Assembly: GCA_036346255.1 (NCBI GenBank) | Contig: CM070632.1 | Location: 28,670,657 to 28,734,656, forward strand | Length of the DNA stretch: 64,000 bases | Source: Ampelocalamus luodianensis | Taxonomy: Eukaryota; Streptophyta; Magnoliopsida; Poales; Poaceae | Reading direction: 5' to 3' | Shown: positions 1 to 12,707 of the stretch, one piece after another | How the letters are laid out: every line of letters starts with the position of its first letter | Numbering within the stretch: the stretch's first letter is position 1 | The notes under the pieces: model-generated | What the model saw: only the letters and a program-made list of their open reading frames with translations | Told to the model about the DNA's origin: nothing | Database searches by the model: none | Program-made: the position numbers and the translations under genes

Positions 1-1457
1 TAGGACTAGTGGATGGCCGAATCAGAGGGTCTCCCAACTAGGTTTATTTAGGCAATTTAGTTACCTATCCAGAAAGTCCAAGATCATCCTATTTGGACAC
101 CCGAACAGAAAGTTATGTATTTTAGAAGCTAGCTGTCTGCAGTGACCAATCGCTAGAAATTATGAGAATTAGAAAATGCTAAGATGTTAGCGAGTTCAAT
201 TGCGATGTTACTTATGATTTTGGTCCGAATGTTGGTCTTAGAATGGGGTTTTCTTCATGCCCGTGTAGAAGCGAGATCCCAAGGCGCAGCACCCACTTCG
301 CGTCCTCCATTCGCAGACGCGGTTAAGGCAAGTGCATTGTTTGTTACTTGGTTGTGATTGATTGGCCATGTTTGTATGTTTTCGATACATGATAGTGTAG
401 CAAGATTGCTGGCATGATGATTGTTTCAAGTGTGGTGGTTGCTCCAAGTATGACTATGCTTTACTATGGTATGATGTTGTCGTCTTTTGGTAAATTGATG
501 ATGAGTAAAAGATAAGCAAGTGCATTGTGGTTTGATTGATTGGCTATATTGTGTGTTATTTGATATATGGTTGCAAAGCCAGATGGTATACTTGATGAAT
601 GTTTAAGTTTGGTTATTGCTCAAATGATGCTTATGCTTTACTATGGTTCAATGTGGTAGTCTTTTGGTAAGATTGATGATGAATGAGGGTTGAGCATTTG
701 CATATTGAGAACATATTGAGGCTTGGTCACGCGGTGACCAAGTATGTTTCCCTTTGAGAACCCCGTCATGAATGTGACGGTCCCGAGATCCTCACTGCGT
801 GGAGTGTGGGCTTGAGGTCCCGCACTTATGAGTAATCGGCAATTGGTCCCTGTGCGTGCGCGCCAAGACAGCATGGGCATGCGGGCGGCGTCGCATACTG
901 CATTACACGTGTAATGCACACAGAAAGTTAAAGATAAAGGTTCCTTGAGCATTGCATTTGCATATGAGATGTTCTAATGTTGATCTCCTTTATATGTAAG
1001 TTGATGTTATAGTTTCTTTATGTACTTGCTGAGTCTATGGACTCACTCTTGTTTTTATTGTTGTTTTAGGTACCCGAGCCAAGAGTGACATGCATGGGTG
1101 GAAGTAGACTGCTAGTCACACGCATACCACATGAACTAAATAAAGTTGAATGATCTTCAGAACGTGGTTGATTTTAGATTATTATGTTTTGTCTTATGCA
1201 ATGGATTAAATGTAATAATGATGAGTAGTGGAACTTCATACCTCTCTTGTTATGTTAGACACTTAACATGTCTTTGTTTATCTCTTGATGTATCTAGATG
1301 ATAGTTTAGTTAATACATGTATTATCTGTATGTTGGAATCTCCGTGTAATTAACTTTACAAGGGAGGTTCGGCCGATATTTACTAAAAATGCCTTGATTA
1401 GAATTATTAGGGTTTGTTTAGTAGCATTCCAGGCTCATGTCGAGCTGGGGTGTTACA
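1..1457 (+). mobile_element. 5' LTR (right part) of element A, non-autonomous Gypsy-like LTR element
   Basis: This stretch is nearly identical to 6565-8016, the complete LTR at the other end of the element, so about 930 bp of this LTR lie left of the window. It ends in GGGTGTTACA, directly before a methionine-type primer binding site, which fixes the element on the plus strand. The tail carries the 'cttgctgagtctatggactcactcttg' type signature seen in Tekay/Del-like grass LTRs. The two LTRs differ by scattered substitutions and short indels, implying an insertion that is not brand new. Confidence 0.9.
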
Positions 1458-1459
1458 GT

Positions 1460-1472
1460 TGGTATCAGAGCG
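1460..1472 (+). other. Primer binding site of element A
   Basis: TGGTATCAGAGCG lies 2 bp after the LTR end. It is the usual grass LTR-retrotransposon site complementary to the 3' end of initiator methionine tRNA, and it marks the start of the internal domain. Confidence 0.88.
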
Positions 1473-4364
1473 GGCAGTAGGTCCGTGGTGATTGGATTTA
1501 CAACCTAGGCAACTTGAATTGCTGAAATTTTGTAATGGTTAATGAACTTATAAACCTGACACACTAGTGCACAGTAGGATGGGATGGGTCAAGCATTGCA
1601 TTTACGCATCTGTTGAGTTGTATTAATGATTCTGCTTTGAGATGATCGATATATCTATAGTATAATCACGTGGTTATTATGTGTGGGGTAACCCATGTTG
1701 AGAGGTGGAGGTAGTGGTTGTGGTCTGGGCTATACCAGGTTACACCACTGTTCGTGGTATAGGAATAGCGAAGTATCCACATGAGAGATCGTAGTCTGAG
1801 CGTTTGGTAGCGAGTAGACTTAAAAGAGTTGTTCTCTTCCTGAATTTGAATTTGGTCAACTCTTATCCAGTTGAGATTGATGAGTTTCTCTTGGGTTATT
1901 CATTCTTGTGGTTGATAGGTTACTTTGAGAAAAGTTGATGCGTTTCCATTGGTTTACTTTGCCCTTAAAGCATTTATTGTTTTCCCAATGTTGAGTTAAT
2001 CTTGCGCCGCGAATTTGGTTAATTGTAAAGATTGGCCTTTGTGTTGGAGTTCTGTTTGTCTTATTGGAAAACATGACCCATTTATTTCACTTGATGTTTT
2101 TGGTTAATAAAAGTTTCGTTTTGCAAGTCCTTTAGTACAAGAAAGCTTTGAATCAATGTAACTCTCTTGGGTATCTCGAGTGTTGAAGTTGAATGGTTCT
2201 CTTTTATGAAAGAAAATATTAAATTCTTTAGCGATGTCTTCTTGTGGTTAAGATGGAGGTTATAAACAAAGAAATTGATGGGAATGATATGTGTTATCAG
2301 GTGAGGTCTGCAGAGTGTGTGCATGATCGATCATAACTAAGATCCTTCAAAGGAAAGCTCATAAATTTGAAAGTGTCTTGTAGTAGTTCTTGATGAGCCG
2401 TGGTTAAGAGTACAACTATACCTAATTGTAAACCGTAGAGTTAACAAGAAGTGTGGAACATTGATGAATTGAGTTGATCATTAAGAGTGATAAATTTGGT
2501 AAACTTCTTTGGTAAATTGGATTAACGGATCGCAATGGATTAACCTAACCGTTTGGGATGGTTAAGTACAAAAGGAGTTAGATTATTGTGTTAGTGGATA
2601 TTAATCTTGGAGTAACCCTTGGTGGATGTTTAGTGAATGTATGTAATTGTTAGGTGCAATTATTGACTATTAAAGTTTGGTGTCGAGCTTTACTAAGAGA
2701 AAAATTGATGGGATTTAATAGATGAACAATAATTACATGATGGTAGAACTATCGGATAATAGTATGTCATTGATGGAAGGGCTTTGGAATAACCTTTTAA
2801 ATTGTGTAGTTAGTTCCCTCTAAAATAAAGTGGTTGTTGTAGTGAGGGTGTAAGAATCTGGTATGCACTCATTTGAGGATGAGATGATAAAAGGGGTACG
2901 TAACATTTTGGTGAGCCTTGGTGGCTAATAAGGGAAGAGTTGAGGATAACGAATCTTGTTAAGAGTGAATTATTCTTGGTGTTGATAAGACTGTCCACAA
3001 GAGATTGTGACGCATCGGAGTGGTGATGATTCTTCTAGAAGAAAAAAATAAGTCGATTGCTTTTCGTAGTATCGGATAAATGAAATGTTTGGAGTTTGGC
3101 ATTCTTGATCCTTTGGTTGTTCATGATTTATGTCGTGGATGATATTAGTTTGACCAATGAGGCGTATTGGAAGGTTCTATTTAGTTCTTAAGTGATTAAT
3201 GTGATTTGGTTTTAAAGGTACTACTGTTTGGGTTGACAAGTAATGATGTAATCAAAGAAAATCGCTTTAATTGTTGACTAAAATGAGTACCATAAGCATT
3301 TGAGGTTGGGGTTGAGAATTGTAATTTGCAACCTTTCTGTCGTTCACTGACTTAAGAGTTTCTTGGGTTTCCTTAGCAATGTTTATTATGATTTATGGAG
3401 GTTTGAAAATTCCTTCTTGTGGGACATGTGCCCACAATGTGGACTTGTGTTTTGTTTTTGTTTTGAGATCATTGCTATTTGATTGTTACTCTTGATCTCG
3501 TGCTCATTCCGACGAGCAAAGTTTGCTTGTGTGTTGAACCTTGTATTTGTTGTTTCGCTTTTTGAGAAAGGATTTAACCTACTTGTGTTGCCAAGTCTAA
3601 TAGAGAGTATTATGGTGACTGGTTGGAGGTGGACAAGTATATGGTAGTGGTGAGATTTTGGGAACCAGTCTATGTGAAGAATGATTAGAAGGTGTATTGG
3701 TTTTGACCTATAACTTCTTTGAGAGAATTTTATGGAATGATTGTCATTGGGAAACAATCGATTAGTGTTTCGACTAGTGGAACCTAAGGCGAATTATGAT
3801 CCAAGAACCTTTGTCGATGTTGGAATATTGGGATTAACGAAGTTATGGACTCTTGATAAACTTATCAGTATCGCAATTGGATATTTAGTATGATTGTGCG
3901 TAAGAGTTTTGATGGTGAAGGTTAATGAGAGTAGCGGTGTGAGAAACCTAAGCGTTGTGCTAATTAATGGGATAGCAGAATAGTTGAGTATTGTCAAGTG
4001 TGACTTGGTCTCGATGAGTAACCCTATAGGAGTTAGATTATCTCTAAGGATAACTTGGTCAAGAATTTATATATTCATTTATTGACGTTAGTGATTGAGT
4101 ATGTTTGAATCCTGATCAATCAGTTAGGGTATTGTGAGTGGGTATATTGTGGTCAAGTAGCTGCATTTGATTGGTATAGGTTAGGGAAGGTCTAAGATCG
4201 GTAAGATGAATCGCCTTGGGCGATTATTTGATTAGTAAGGAATGTGGACATAATGACCTGAGATTATTGTTGGGTTGTGCGAAATTTTGGTCATCAGGTT
4301 TGAGGGTTACGTATCAAGTATACCGAACATTCATTGTAAGAGTCGTAGAGGTTGAATTGGGCTT

Positions 4365-4366
<2 letters not shown>

Positions 4367-4397
<31 letters not shown>
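4367..4397. repeat. (TA)n microsatellite
   Basis: About 15 TA units inside the internal domain of element A. Confidence 0.95.
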
Positions 4398-4400
<3 letters not shown>

Positions 4401-5623
4401 ATACTAGCATCTTGGTTCCCAGGATTAGGTTCCAAGAGTTATGGTGATCTCTGAAAGCAGTAAATGAGAGTGAATGTGGGAGTTTCAAGTTGTTTATCTT
4501 TAAAAGTATGAGGGATGTGATGGTAGGTGAAACCTACAAGGAATTGCGTTGGGAATTGTCTTGTCAAAGTATTCATTTGGTAGAAAGGTTAGCTAGAGTG
4601 TGATATTGTGAATTGGAAGAGTCTCCTAGTATAAGTGTGGATCTTGTGTTCGGTTGAACATAGCTTTGAGGTTGCCAATTTAAAAGAATTGAGTTAATGT
4701 GTCACGCGATGATTTGGGATCCTATGGTTTAAGAGAAAGTTAAATTCTTAAAAGAAAGATGTGGAAAAAATGTGATCTTGGATAGTGAGATATTATCTTA
4801 GTTCTTGTTTGAACTATGTGTTTTTGACTGATGTCAATTACCAATTGAGTTGGTTCTTGTCAGTAGGTGTGAATCCTTTTAGTTAAGAAAAAGAAAGGGA
4901 ATGGTTAATCCGGTTATTTGAGTGTCTCGCTTTTGTCTTTGGTGGCATTTATTTCTAAACTGCCTACTTGAAAAATGGAGAAGTTTTCTTGTTAAACCCA
5001 TTGATTTTGGTTTGGTCTCTTCTAAGGGAAAATGGTTTTGAGTTGATTGCTTTAAGACTCTTATGGTTTCAGTTGGGAACTGTTGTGCGTACCTGGTTAA
5101 AAGAGGTGCTCATTGTCAAAGTTAATAAATCGACTGATCCAAAGATCAAGAGTTTGTGTGTTATGCACAAGTTTTGTGGTTTGGTACCAAAGGGAATGTT
5201 GCCCCAAGGTACCTTGGTTGTATTTGGAAGTTGTGGAGATTTGGGAGATAGCGTATCACTAGGACCATTTGGAGTCCTAGCGTGTAGCACGGAATGTTTT
5301 GTTTAACCTTTTGTCGAGGGAGTATTGGAGAAATCTGGAGGGTAAAGTTTCCTTAGAATAGTTGACCCACGGGTAAGACCGTGCCTTAGAGACGTGTCTG
5401 TTGAGTGATTCTTGAAAGGTTTGGACAAGTAGTAAGGCGTAACGCGTCGGTACGTCAAGGTGTTTTTGTCGCAGCAGTCCGAGAGAGAGGCCACTTGGGA
5501 ATTTGAGTCTCGCATGCGCGAGCAATATCCGGAGTTATTCACAGCAGTTCTTGGCAATGTTAATAAGTTTTAGTTGTGATCAACTCTTTGGCGTAACGTG
5601 ATTAGAATTCGAGGTCGACTCAT

Positions 5624-5636
5624 TAAGGGGGTAGAA
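5624..5636 (+). other. Polypurine tract of element A
   Basis: TAAGGGGGTAGAA sits immediately 5' of the 3' LTR start TGTAATACCC, the expected site for plus-strand DNA priming. Confidence 0.8.
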
Positions 5637-8016
5637 TGTAATACCCGATTATTCGATAGGAGAGAAACTTGTTCGGAGAGGAGATTAAAATAAAAGTGCA
5701 GGAATTTCAAGGATTTGGGATCTTGGGCTTTGGCCCAAGCTAGGGCTGTTAGGGGATGGTCTAGAGTGGGCGAGAGAGAGAGGGAGAGGCGCCTAGAGGG
5801 CCCAAACCAGCCCAAGCCGCCTCCTTCCCTAACCCTAGCCGAAACCCCACCTCCTCCTTTCCTTTCCCCCAAGCCGCCACTTCCCCTCCTCCTGGCCGAA
5901 ACCCCTATTCCTCCCCATGGGAGCCCCATCTCCCTCCCTCAAGGTAAGCCCTCCCTAAGCCCCCATTGTCTTTGGTCCAAGAAAGGGAAGGAGCCCCTTG
6001 GTTGGCCGGCCAAGAAGAGAAGAGAAGAGAAGGGAAGAAGGGGAGAAGAAGGGATCGTGATCGGGAGTTCATGGTGGACGTCACCTGCAGCGTGCCTTCC
6101 TCGTTTGGCAAGGGTAACACGTCGTTCATTGCTTTGGGTCGATTTCTAGTTGTTTTATTTTCGGTTGTCATTAGATCGGTGTTCTGCAGTGGTAAAGATC
6201 GACGTTTTTGGGTAGGTTAAATGCAGAATTGGGTCTTGGCATCTCCTAGAAAGTCGTAGATATCGCAGTTATCTTTTGTTTCCGACAAGAATCAGGTCAT
6301 TCCGTCTTCGGTAGCAATAGTTATGAATTTAATGGTGTGACTGTGTTTCTAGGAAGAAGATGAATGACAGTTTGGATTAACCTGATTTAATCCCGTAGTT
6401 AGAGGATTTCAGAGGGTCTCATCATAACGAAAACGATTCTAATCCTCTTAGATTTAAGGAAAACTAAAGATCACTAAATTCGACGAACGTAGAAAGTTAT
6501 GGTAGTTTCTTTGTCGCTGTCCAGAAAACCGACGTGAAATGTTTACTCTGATTGAATGGATTGGTAGGACTAGTGGATGGCCGAATCAGAGGGTCTCCCC
6601 AACTAGGTTTATTTAGGCAATTTAGTTACCTATCCAGAAAGTCCAAGATCATCCTATTTGGACACCGAACAGAAAGTTATGTATTTTAGAAGCTAGCTGT
6701 CTGCAGTGACCAATCGCTAGAAATTATGAGAATTAGAAAATGCTAAGATGTTAGCGAGTTCAATTGCGATGTTACTTATGATTTTGGTCCAGAATGTTGG
6801 TCTTAGAATGGGGTTTTCTTCATGCCCGGTGAAGCGAGATCCCAAGGGCAGCACCCACTTCGTCCTCCATTCGCACGCGGTTAAGGCAAGTGCATTGTTT
6901 GTTACTTGGTTGTGATTGATTGGCCATGTTTGTATGTTTTCGATACATGATAGTGTAGCAAGATTGCTGGGATGATGATTGTTTCAAGTGTGGTGGTTGC
7001 TCCAAGTATGACTATGCTTTACTATGGTATGATGTTGTCGTCTTTTGGTAAATTGATGATGAGTAAAAGATAAGCAAGTGCATTGTGGTTTGATTGATTG
7101 GCTATATTGTGTGTTATTTGATATATGGTTGCAAAGCCAGATGGTATACTTGATGAATGTTTAAGTTTGGTTATTGCTCAAATGATGCTTATGCTTTACT
7201 ATGGTTCAATGTGGTAGTCTTTTGGTAAGATTGATGATGAATGAGGGTTGAGCATTTGCATATTGAGAACATATTGAGGCTTGGTCACGCGGTGACCAAG
7301 TATGTTTCCCTTTGAGAACCCCGTCATGAATGTGACGGGCCCGAGATCCTCACTCGTGGAGTGTGGGCTTGAGGTCCCGTTACTTGCATGAGTAACAGGC
7401 AATTGGTCCCCGTGCTGCACAAGACAGCATGGGTATGCGACGGCGGTCGCATACTCTGCATTACCGGTGTAATGCACACAGAAAGTTAAAGATAAAGGTT
7501 CCTTGAGCATTGCATTTGCATATGAGATGTTCTAATGTTGATCTCCTTTATATGTAAGTTGATGTTATAGTTTCTTTATGTACTTGCTGAGTCTATGGAC
7601 TCACTCTTGTTTTTATTGTTGTTTTAGGTACCCGAGCCAAGAGTGACATGCATGGGGGGAAGTAGACTGCTAGTCACACACATACCACATGAACTAAATA
7701 ATGTTGAATGATCTTCAGAACGTGGTTGATTTTAGATTATTATGTTTTGTCTTATGCAATGGATTAAATGTAATAATGATGAGTAGTGGAACTTCATACC
7801 TCTCTAGTTATGTTAGACACTTAACATGTCTTTGTTTATCTCTTGATGTCTCTAGATGATAGTTTAGTTAATACATGTATTATCTATATGTTGGAATCTC
7901 CGTGTAATTAACTTTACAAGGGAGGTTCGGCCGAGATTTACTAAAAATTGCCTTGATTAGAATTATTAGGGTTTGTTTAGTAGCATTCCAGGCTCATGTC
8001 GAGCTGGGGTGTTACA
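5637..8016 (+). mobile_element. 3' LTR of element A (complete, 2380 bp)
   Basis: Runs from TGTAATACCC to GGGTGTTACA with TG...CA ends. Its right 1.45 kb repeats positions 1-1457. The left third contains a C-rich stretch (5790-5950) followed by a purine-rich stretch (6010-6060) that open long but low-complexity reading frames on both strands; these are read as LTR sequence, not genes. The base pairs after the LTR are TATTA; the matching target-site copy would be outside the window. Confidence 0.9.
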
Positions 8017-8345
8017 TATTAATTGTATAATTTTCCCTACGACTTGTTAAGTACTTTATGTAATTACAGCTTTATGTCGTTGTTGATCAGTTGCTGAGGA
8101 AGAATCCTAGAGCTAAAGGTTACTCGTGGAGGAGTTCTTTGAAGGTTTTGCAAGCTAGGTTGAGCTCCCCACTGGATTGCTTGTGGCATGATGGTGGGCC
8201 ATCTCGAGTCTTTGTATTTCCGCTGCAAGAATTTTACTTATCTCTTAAGCCTTGTGTTGCAAGTTTTGTAAACCTGCACCTTGAGATCTACTTTTGTTAT
8301 TAATTATTTAGTTGTTATCTTAGTTATTTCGTGGTTTGGTTGATA
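8017..8345 (+). other. Unassigned flank with a 70-codon open stretch
   Basis: Flank of element A. An open frame at 8091-8303 would encode a 70-residue peptide (start MLRKNPRAKGYS) with Trp and Cys residues and ordinary composition. It could be an exon scrap of a captured or degraded gene, but I recognise no family and see no second exon. The rest is AT-rich with nothing identifiable. Confidence 0.25.
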
Positions 8346-8349
8346 TTTC

Positions 8350-8530
8350 ATCTATGTTGCAACTGTGTGCACTAGCGTGATCTTGGACTAGTGCAGAATA
8401 CACAAAGGGTCAGGATTTGCAGGTTCAGGTCCCCACAATATAACCAGTGCAGCTAGCACCAATCATAACAAAACCTTTATGAAACATCATCTTGACGATT
8501 GATCCTCCTGTTGTGCATACTGACAACACC
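8350..8530. repeat. Scraps of an element-D-type LTR, apparently head to head
   Basis: Positions about 8350-8440 resemble, on the plus strand, the terminal 100 bp of the element D LTR (reverse complement of about 50965-51060): an ACTGTGTG...CTAGCGTGATC core, then a GGTCC-type end. Immediately after, 8441-8520 resembles an internal LTR portion in the same sense as 43630-43700 (AATCATAACAAAA followed by CATC). The two pieces point in opposite directions, suggesting a rearranged remnant. Similarity was judged by eye. Confidence 0.4.
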
Positions 8531-8539
8531 AACCCCCAC

Positions 8540-9930
8540 ATAGGTTGTTGGTCGGTCTAGAGGTACAAATATCGCTCGAAAGGATAATTTCCTCGTAGAC
8601 CAGTTGGATCGAATAGCTTCTTCCGATCCCCCATTCCACAAGGAGTCTTCTTAGAGCAGCTCCAAAAGCCGTCTCTGGTCGAAAAACTAGAGACTACTCT
8701 AAGTGAGATAGCCTCTTAGAATTCGAAGATACATGGATGAACCCCATCTATGAGTATCTTCTAAAGGGCACCTTTCCCAACAACGATCTTGAGGCTGATC
8801 ATTTGTCCCGAAAGGCTAAAATGTATACTCATATGGTACATATCGCATAAAGAAGGATTAGCACTCCTTAACTATATACATAGAGCTATTTGTGGAACCC
8901 ATGCTTCTTACAGAATGCTAGTCGAAAAAGCTTTTCGACAAGGTTTTTACTGGCTGACAGCCCTCCCGGACGCAAAAGAGCTCGTTAAGAAATGTATACA
9001 ATGTCAGTTTCATAGCAGGCAAATACACCAACCAGATCAATCATTACAAACCATACCTCTTTCTTGGCCTTTTGTGACCTAGGGTTTAGATATCCTAGGA
9101 CTGTTTCCCAAAGCAACCGGGGGCTTCGAATTCCTTTTTGTGGCTAGTGACACATTCACAAAATGGATTGAAGTCGAACCCATTACTAGGATCACAACGG
9201 AAGCAGCTAAGAAATTTATGATGAAAAATATGATCACTAGATTTGGTGTTCCAAATTGGATCGCCATTGATAATGGTTCTCAATTTTGGACCACAAAAAT
9301 TTAAGAATTTCGCGAGGAGTTCGGTACCAAATTATGCTATGCCTCTATTGCCCATCCACAAAGTAATAGGCAGTCGAAAGGGCAAATGGTCAAATCATGC
9401 AGGGAATAAAAACATGAGTTTTTTACTAGCTTATAAAGCACTCGGGAGCTTGGGTAAAAGAATTACCCTCGCTATTAGGGAAATTCGCACGACTGCTAGT
9501 CGGCCTACAGGCGAAACACTCTTCTTTCTATTCTTTTGGTGCTGAAGCCATGATTCTACCTGAACTAAAAATTCGGTCTACAAGGGTTGAAAATTATAAC
9601 GACGTTGACCAAGAAAAACTTTCAGCTGACGATGTCAATCTACTTGAAGAAAAGAGAAATTAAGCCTTAATCCGTTCAGTAGTCTACCAACAAGACCACC
9701 GTAAATACTACGATCGTAAGGTCCAATCTTGTAGCCTTGTTGTAGGTGGCTTGATTTTGAAGAAAATTCAAACTCAATCTAATCAAAACAAACTCTCCCC
9801 CAAGTGGGAAGGTTCTTACACAGTGGTCGAAGTCATGCGGGCAGGATCAATACGACTGGTAACAACATAGATGGTAGAATTCTCTCCAATTCATGGAATA
9901 TCGACCAGTTACGAAAATTCTATGTGTAAA
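8540..9930 (+). pseudogene. Decayed Gypsy (Tat lineage) integrase region
   Basis: Broken pol remnant. At 8730-8840 a frame reads through an RNase H-integrase linker (ends LSRKAKMYT). At 8840-9080 comes the zinc-binding HHCC part (IHRAICGTHASY, then CIQC) and the motif IPLSWPF. At 9080-9310 the integrase core follows, with GGFEFLFVASDTFTKWIEVE and FGVPNWIAIDNGSQF, so the DNG region is visible. From 9490 to 9870 there is a frameshifted C-terminal part (KLSPKWEGSYTVVEV). At least three stops or frameshifts separate these blocks, so no active protein is made. The wording of the motifs matches Tat/RIRE2-type elements of grasses. No reverse transcriptase or LTR of this element is visible; it is truncated on the left. 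Confidence 0.8.
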
Positions 9931-10039
9931 TTCCTATACTCTCAGTAAAATTTATGTTTTCTTCATTCTTTATTGTGTCAAGAAGTTGATAAAAGAGCAA
10001 AGCTTTTATGTTCTTTCGATCACTTTTAAATGATTAGTT

Positions 10040-10420
10040 TTTCTTACACTGGTCGGGGGAGGGTAACATCTCCTGGTCGAAGTCTTTTCCTCTCTACATG
10101 TTGTCTTGCACACTAGAAGGAACTTCCTAGCGTTGATCTGTTCCTAACTATTGATGCCAATACAAGGAGACTAACTCTAACAACACGTCATCGAAGAATT
10201 CTTAAGCAAGTTCTTTTCTATACTTTTTCCTTCTTTATGATTATTTTTTACAGCATTGTTGTACAAAATAATTATTTAGTGAACCAAACTTAAGATCTTA
10301 ATTTTGACTATTTCTTGAAACATTTGATCCTCCTTACACTGGTCGAAAAATAGAAATGTCACCTAGTCGAAGTCTCTCATCTCTTCATGTGTTCCTGCCC
10401 ACTAGACCCTTATTCTTGCT
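10040..10420 (+). repeat. Degenerate direct repeat (period about 290 bp) in the Tat spacer
   Basis: Two imperfect copies share CTTACACTGGTCG, then a GTCGAAGTC block, then a block containing CACTAGA, at about 10043-10130 and 10333-10410. 'GGTCGAA' recurs through the whole Tat fragment, which is typical of this spacer. Confidence 0.55.
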
Positions 10421-12607
10421 ACCAATACAATGAATTAAGTTTATAAGACGTGGTCAAAACTAAGGTATTAAACGAGCTCTTTTTTGCACTATTTCCTTAG
10501 TTCAATTACTCCAACTAAGCAAACAGTCGAGGGCTAGGATAAAGTTATAATTATGACTTTGATTCTTATTCTTATATTTCAATTCTCATTTTTTTCCTTT
10601 TGTCTTATAAATTACTAATTGCTCGAAAAGACCATTGCAGGAAATGAAGTTTTACATATACAAAAGACAAACATTGTTTTTTACAATAAGTATCCTATTA
10701 CAAACTACTCAAAAGATGAAAGAGATCCTAGCTGCATCTCCTCTGTAGCCTTCTCTCTTATCGATTGAGCTTCTTTGACCAGTTGCTGGGCTTCTACTTC
10801 AGGGCAGTAGAAATCAACCTCAACTAGAAGAAGGTTAAGGTTGTGGTTATGAGCGTTGAGTTTTGCTAAGGCAAAACTCACTCCATTTACGACCGCTTTC
10901 TTAATCGACTTAGCCTGGTTGGTCTTCATAGTAGTTGCCAACTCCTAGAATGCTCCAACTTGCTACTCAATCGTACTCGTATGTCCGACCATGTTGTCTT
11001 CAAGAGGAGTTATCTCCTCGGAACCAAGGCCTCCGAGCACATTGTTTAGAAGAGAAATGTTGTCTTGAAGATTGATCTTCGAAGCCTTCGTCTCCTCCTA
11101 GCTGCAAGTCAAAACCACCTGAAGTCCTTTCATTTCTGTCGCTTGCTCTGAAAATAAGAGTAACGACCAGTTAATAAAACCTTGAGTTAAGGCTAGTATT
11201 TTATATTAGTCATAAGTAAAGAATTTTTACCTACCAAGTGATTGTCACGCTTCTTGACTTAGTCTTCATGACAGGTATCATCTTTCGAGCACTGCTCCTC
11301 CCATTGCTTTATTGCCTTGTCTTTTTCTTTAGTGATACGAGTAAGCTCGTCAATCACCACGCTTTTTTATTCAACCTCGGATCAAAGCTTACCCATATCC
11401 ACTTCTTTATCTGAAAAAGAAAATAAGTTAGAGAAAGAAAATAAGTTGTCAAAATGGCAAATAAAAGTAAGCTGCTTACTGTTAATTATATTCTGCAGCT
11501 CGCAAGCTATAGACTTAGCCTCCTGCAGATTCTTTAGCTGTTCATCTTTTTTTACCTTCAGCCTTTGCGACACGGCTTTCTCGTAGTCGAGCAAATCGGC
11601 TAAGGCCTTTTTATCGCTTTTGAATCTACAAGGGAAAAGTGACATGAGTACTGAACAAGTGGTCGAAAACTACTCGTTACAGTAACTTACCATCTCTTTG
11701 CCTACTTACAGAGTTCGACCTTCTGCTTCCTCAACAATACAAGTTGCCTGTGATATTCACCAATTGTCACAATTTGGTTAAGAGCTTTCTGGAAAAAGAA
11801 ATATGCAATGAGGAAAAACAGAAAAGAAAAAAAAACCCAAATGTGCAAATGTTTGGTATCGAACACATACTTTGATTACTGATCGAGCAAAGTTTGTGTA
11901 TACGACTTCTGGATTCTTGAGCCGATCAAGTTCCTTGACCTTCTCCCACCAATTCTCTTAGAGATGCTCATCGTCGAAGATGAACCCTATGTTGGGAATA
12001 TCCTTTGGGTGGGAGACTTAGTCGCGAGACCTAAATAATGAGGTCCTGATAGTCGAAACTCCAAAAAAACTTTGAAAAAAGTGGAGGTCTTCTTCTTCTT
12101 CTTCATGGTTGTTGAGAGAAGGAGAGACTCTACCTTGAGGCCTTGAAGCGATGTCTTCGATGACCCTTTTCCAGCACGGTGGTCGAAACTTTCTGCTACC
12201 ACCGGATCATCCATCTTTGGAGATTGTAATGACAAGTCTCTTGCCCGGATGTTGATGTCCTCGACGGTTGACTCGATCATCATCATGGCTTCATCTTCTA
12301 TCGCCTTCATCTCTACCTCCATGACCACTGGTGGTTCGATCACCTCAGTGGGCACGGCTAGCTCAATGGCAAGCACCTCTTCTCCTGCTTCTTTAGGGAC
12401 GACGGTCGAAGGCTCGATCGTCTTTGCTTTTGTCTCTAGGCCGGAGGGGAGACTAGCACTTCCACAGTCGTAGCCATGACGATTGCAGACTTCTTCATAG
12501 AGACATCCCCAGGGGCTGGAGAGGCAGGATTGAAGTAACAAAACAGATGTTAGCACATCAAATTGTGAAATAAAAGAGTAAGTATGATCACTTATTCTTT
12601 AATTTTA

Positions 12608-12687
12608 AAAACCTAGGCTTCCTGGACACAATCTTGAAGCCCAAAGCAAAACCTAGGCTTCTTGGACACAATCTTGAAGCCTAAAGA
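12608..12687. repeat. 40-bp tandem duplication
   Basis: Two adjacent copies (12608-12647 and 12648-12687) of a unit beginning AAAACCTAGGCTTC and differing at two or three bases. It lies just left of the CACTA insertion, inside the antisense pseudogene. Confidence 0.9.
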
Positions 12688-12707
12688 AATCTTCCCGAGA
12701 GAAGACT

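Larger units (their letters stand above)
1458..5636 (+). mobile_element. Internal domain of element A without gag-pol (LARD-like)
   Basis: About 4.2 kb between the primer binding site and the polypurine tract. I find no protease, reverse transcriptase, integrase, RNase H or gag zinc knuckle in any frame; open stretches do not exceed about 125 codons and resemble nothing known to me. The plus strand is strikingly poor in C and rich in G and T over most of its length. Length and lack of coding fit a large retrotransposon derivative mobilised in trans. A degraded autonomous element is the alternative, but the uniform composition and good LTRs argue for a non-autonomous family. Confidence 0.75.

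Noticed and set aside
5570..6220. Pro-rich and Gly/Arg-rich frames in the element A LTR
   Set aside because: Low-complexity LTR region; frames cross the LTR boundary at 5637 or overlap on the opposite strand.
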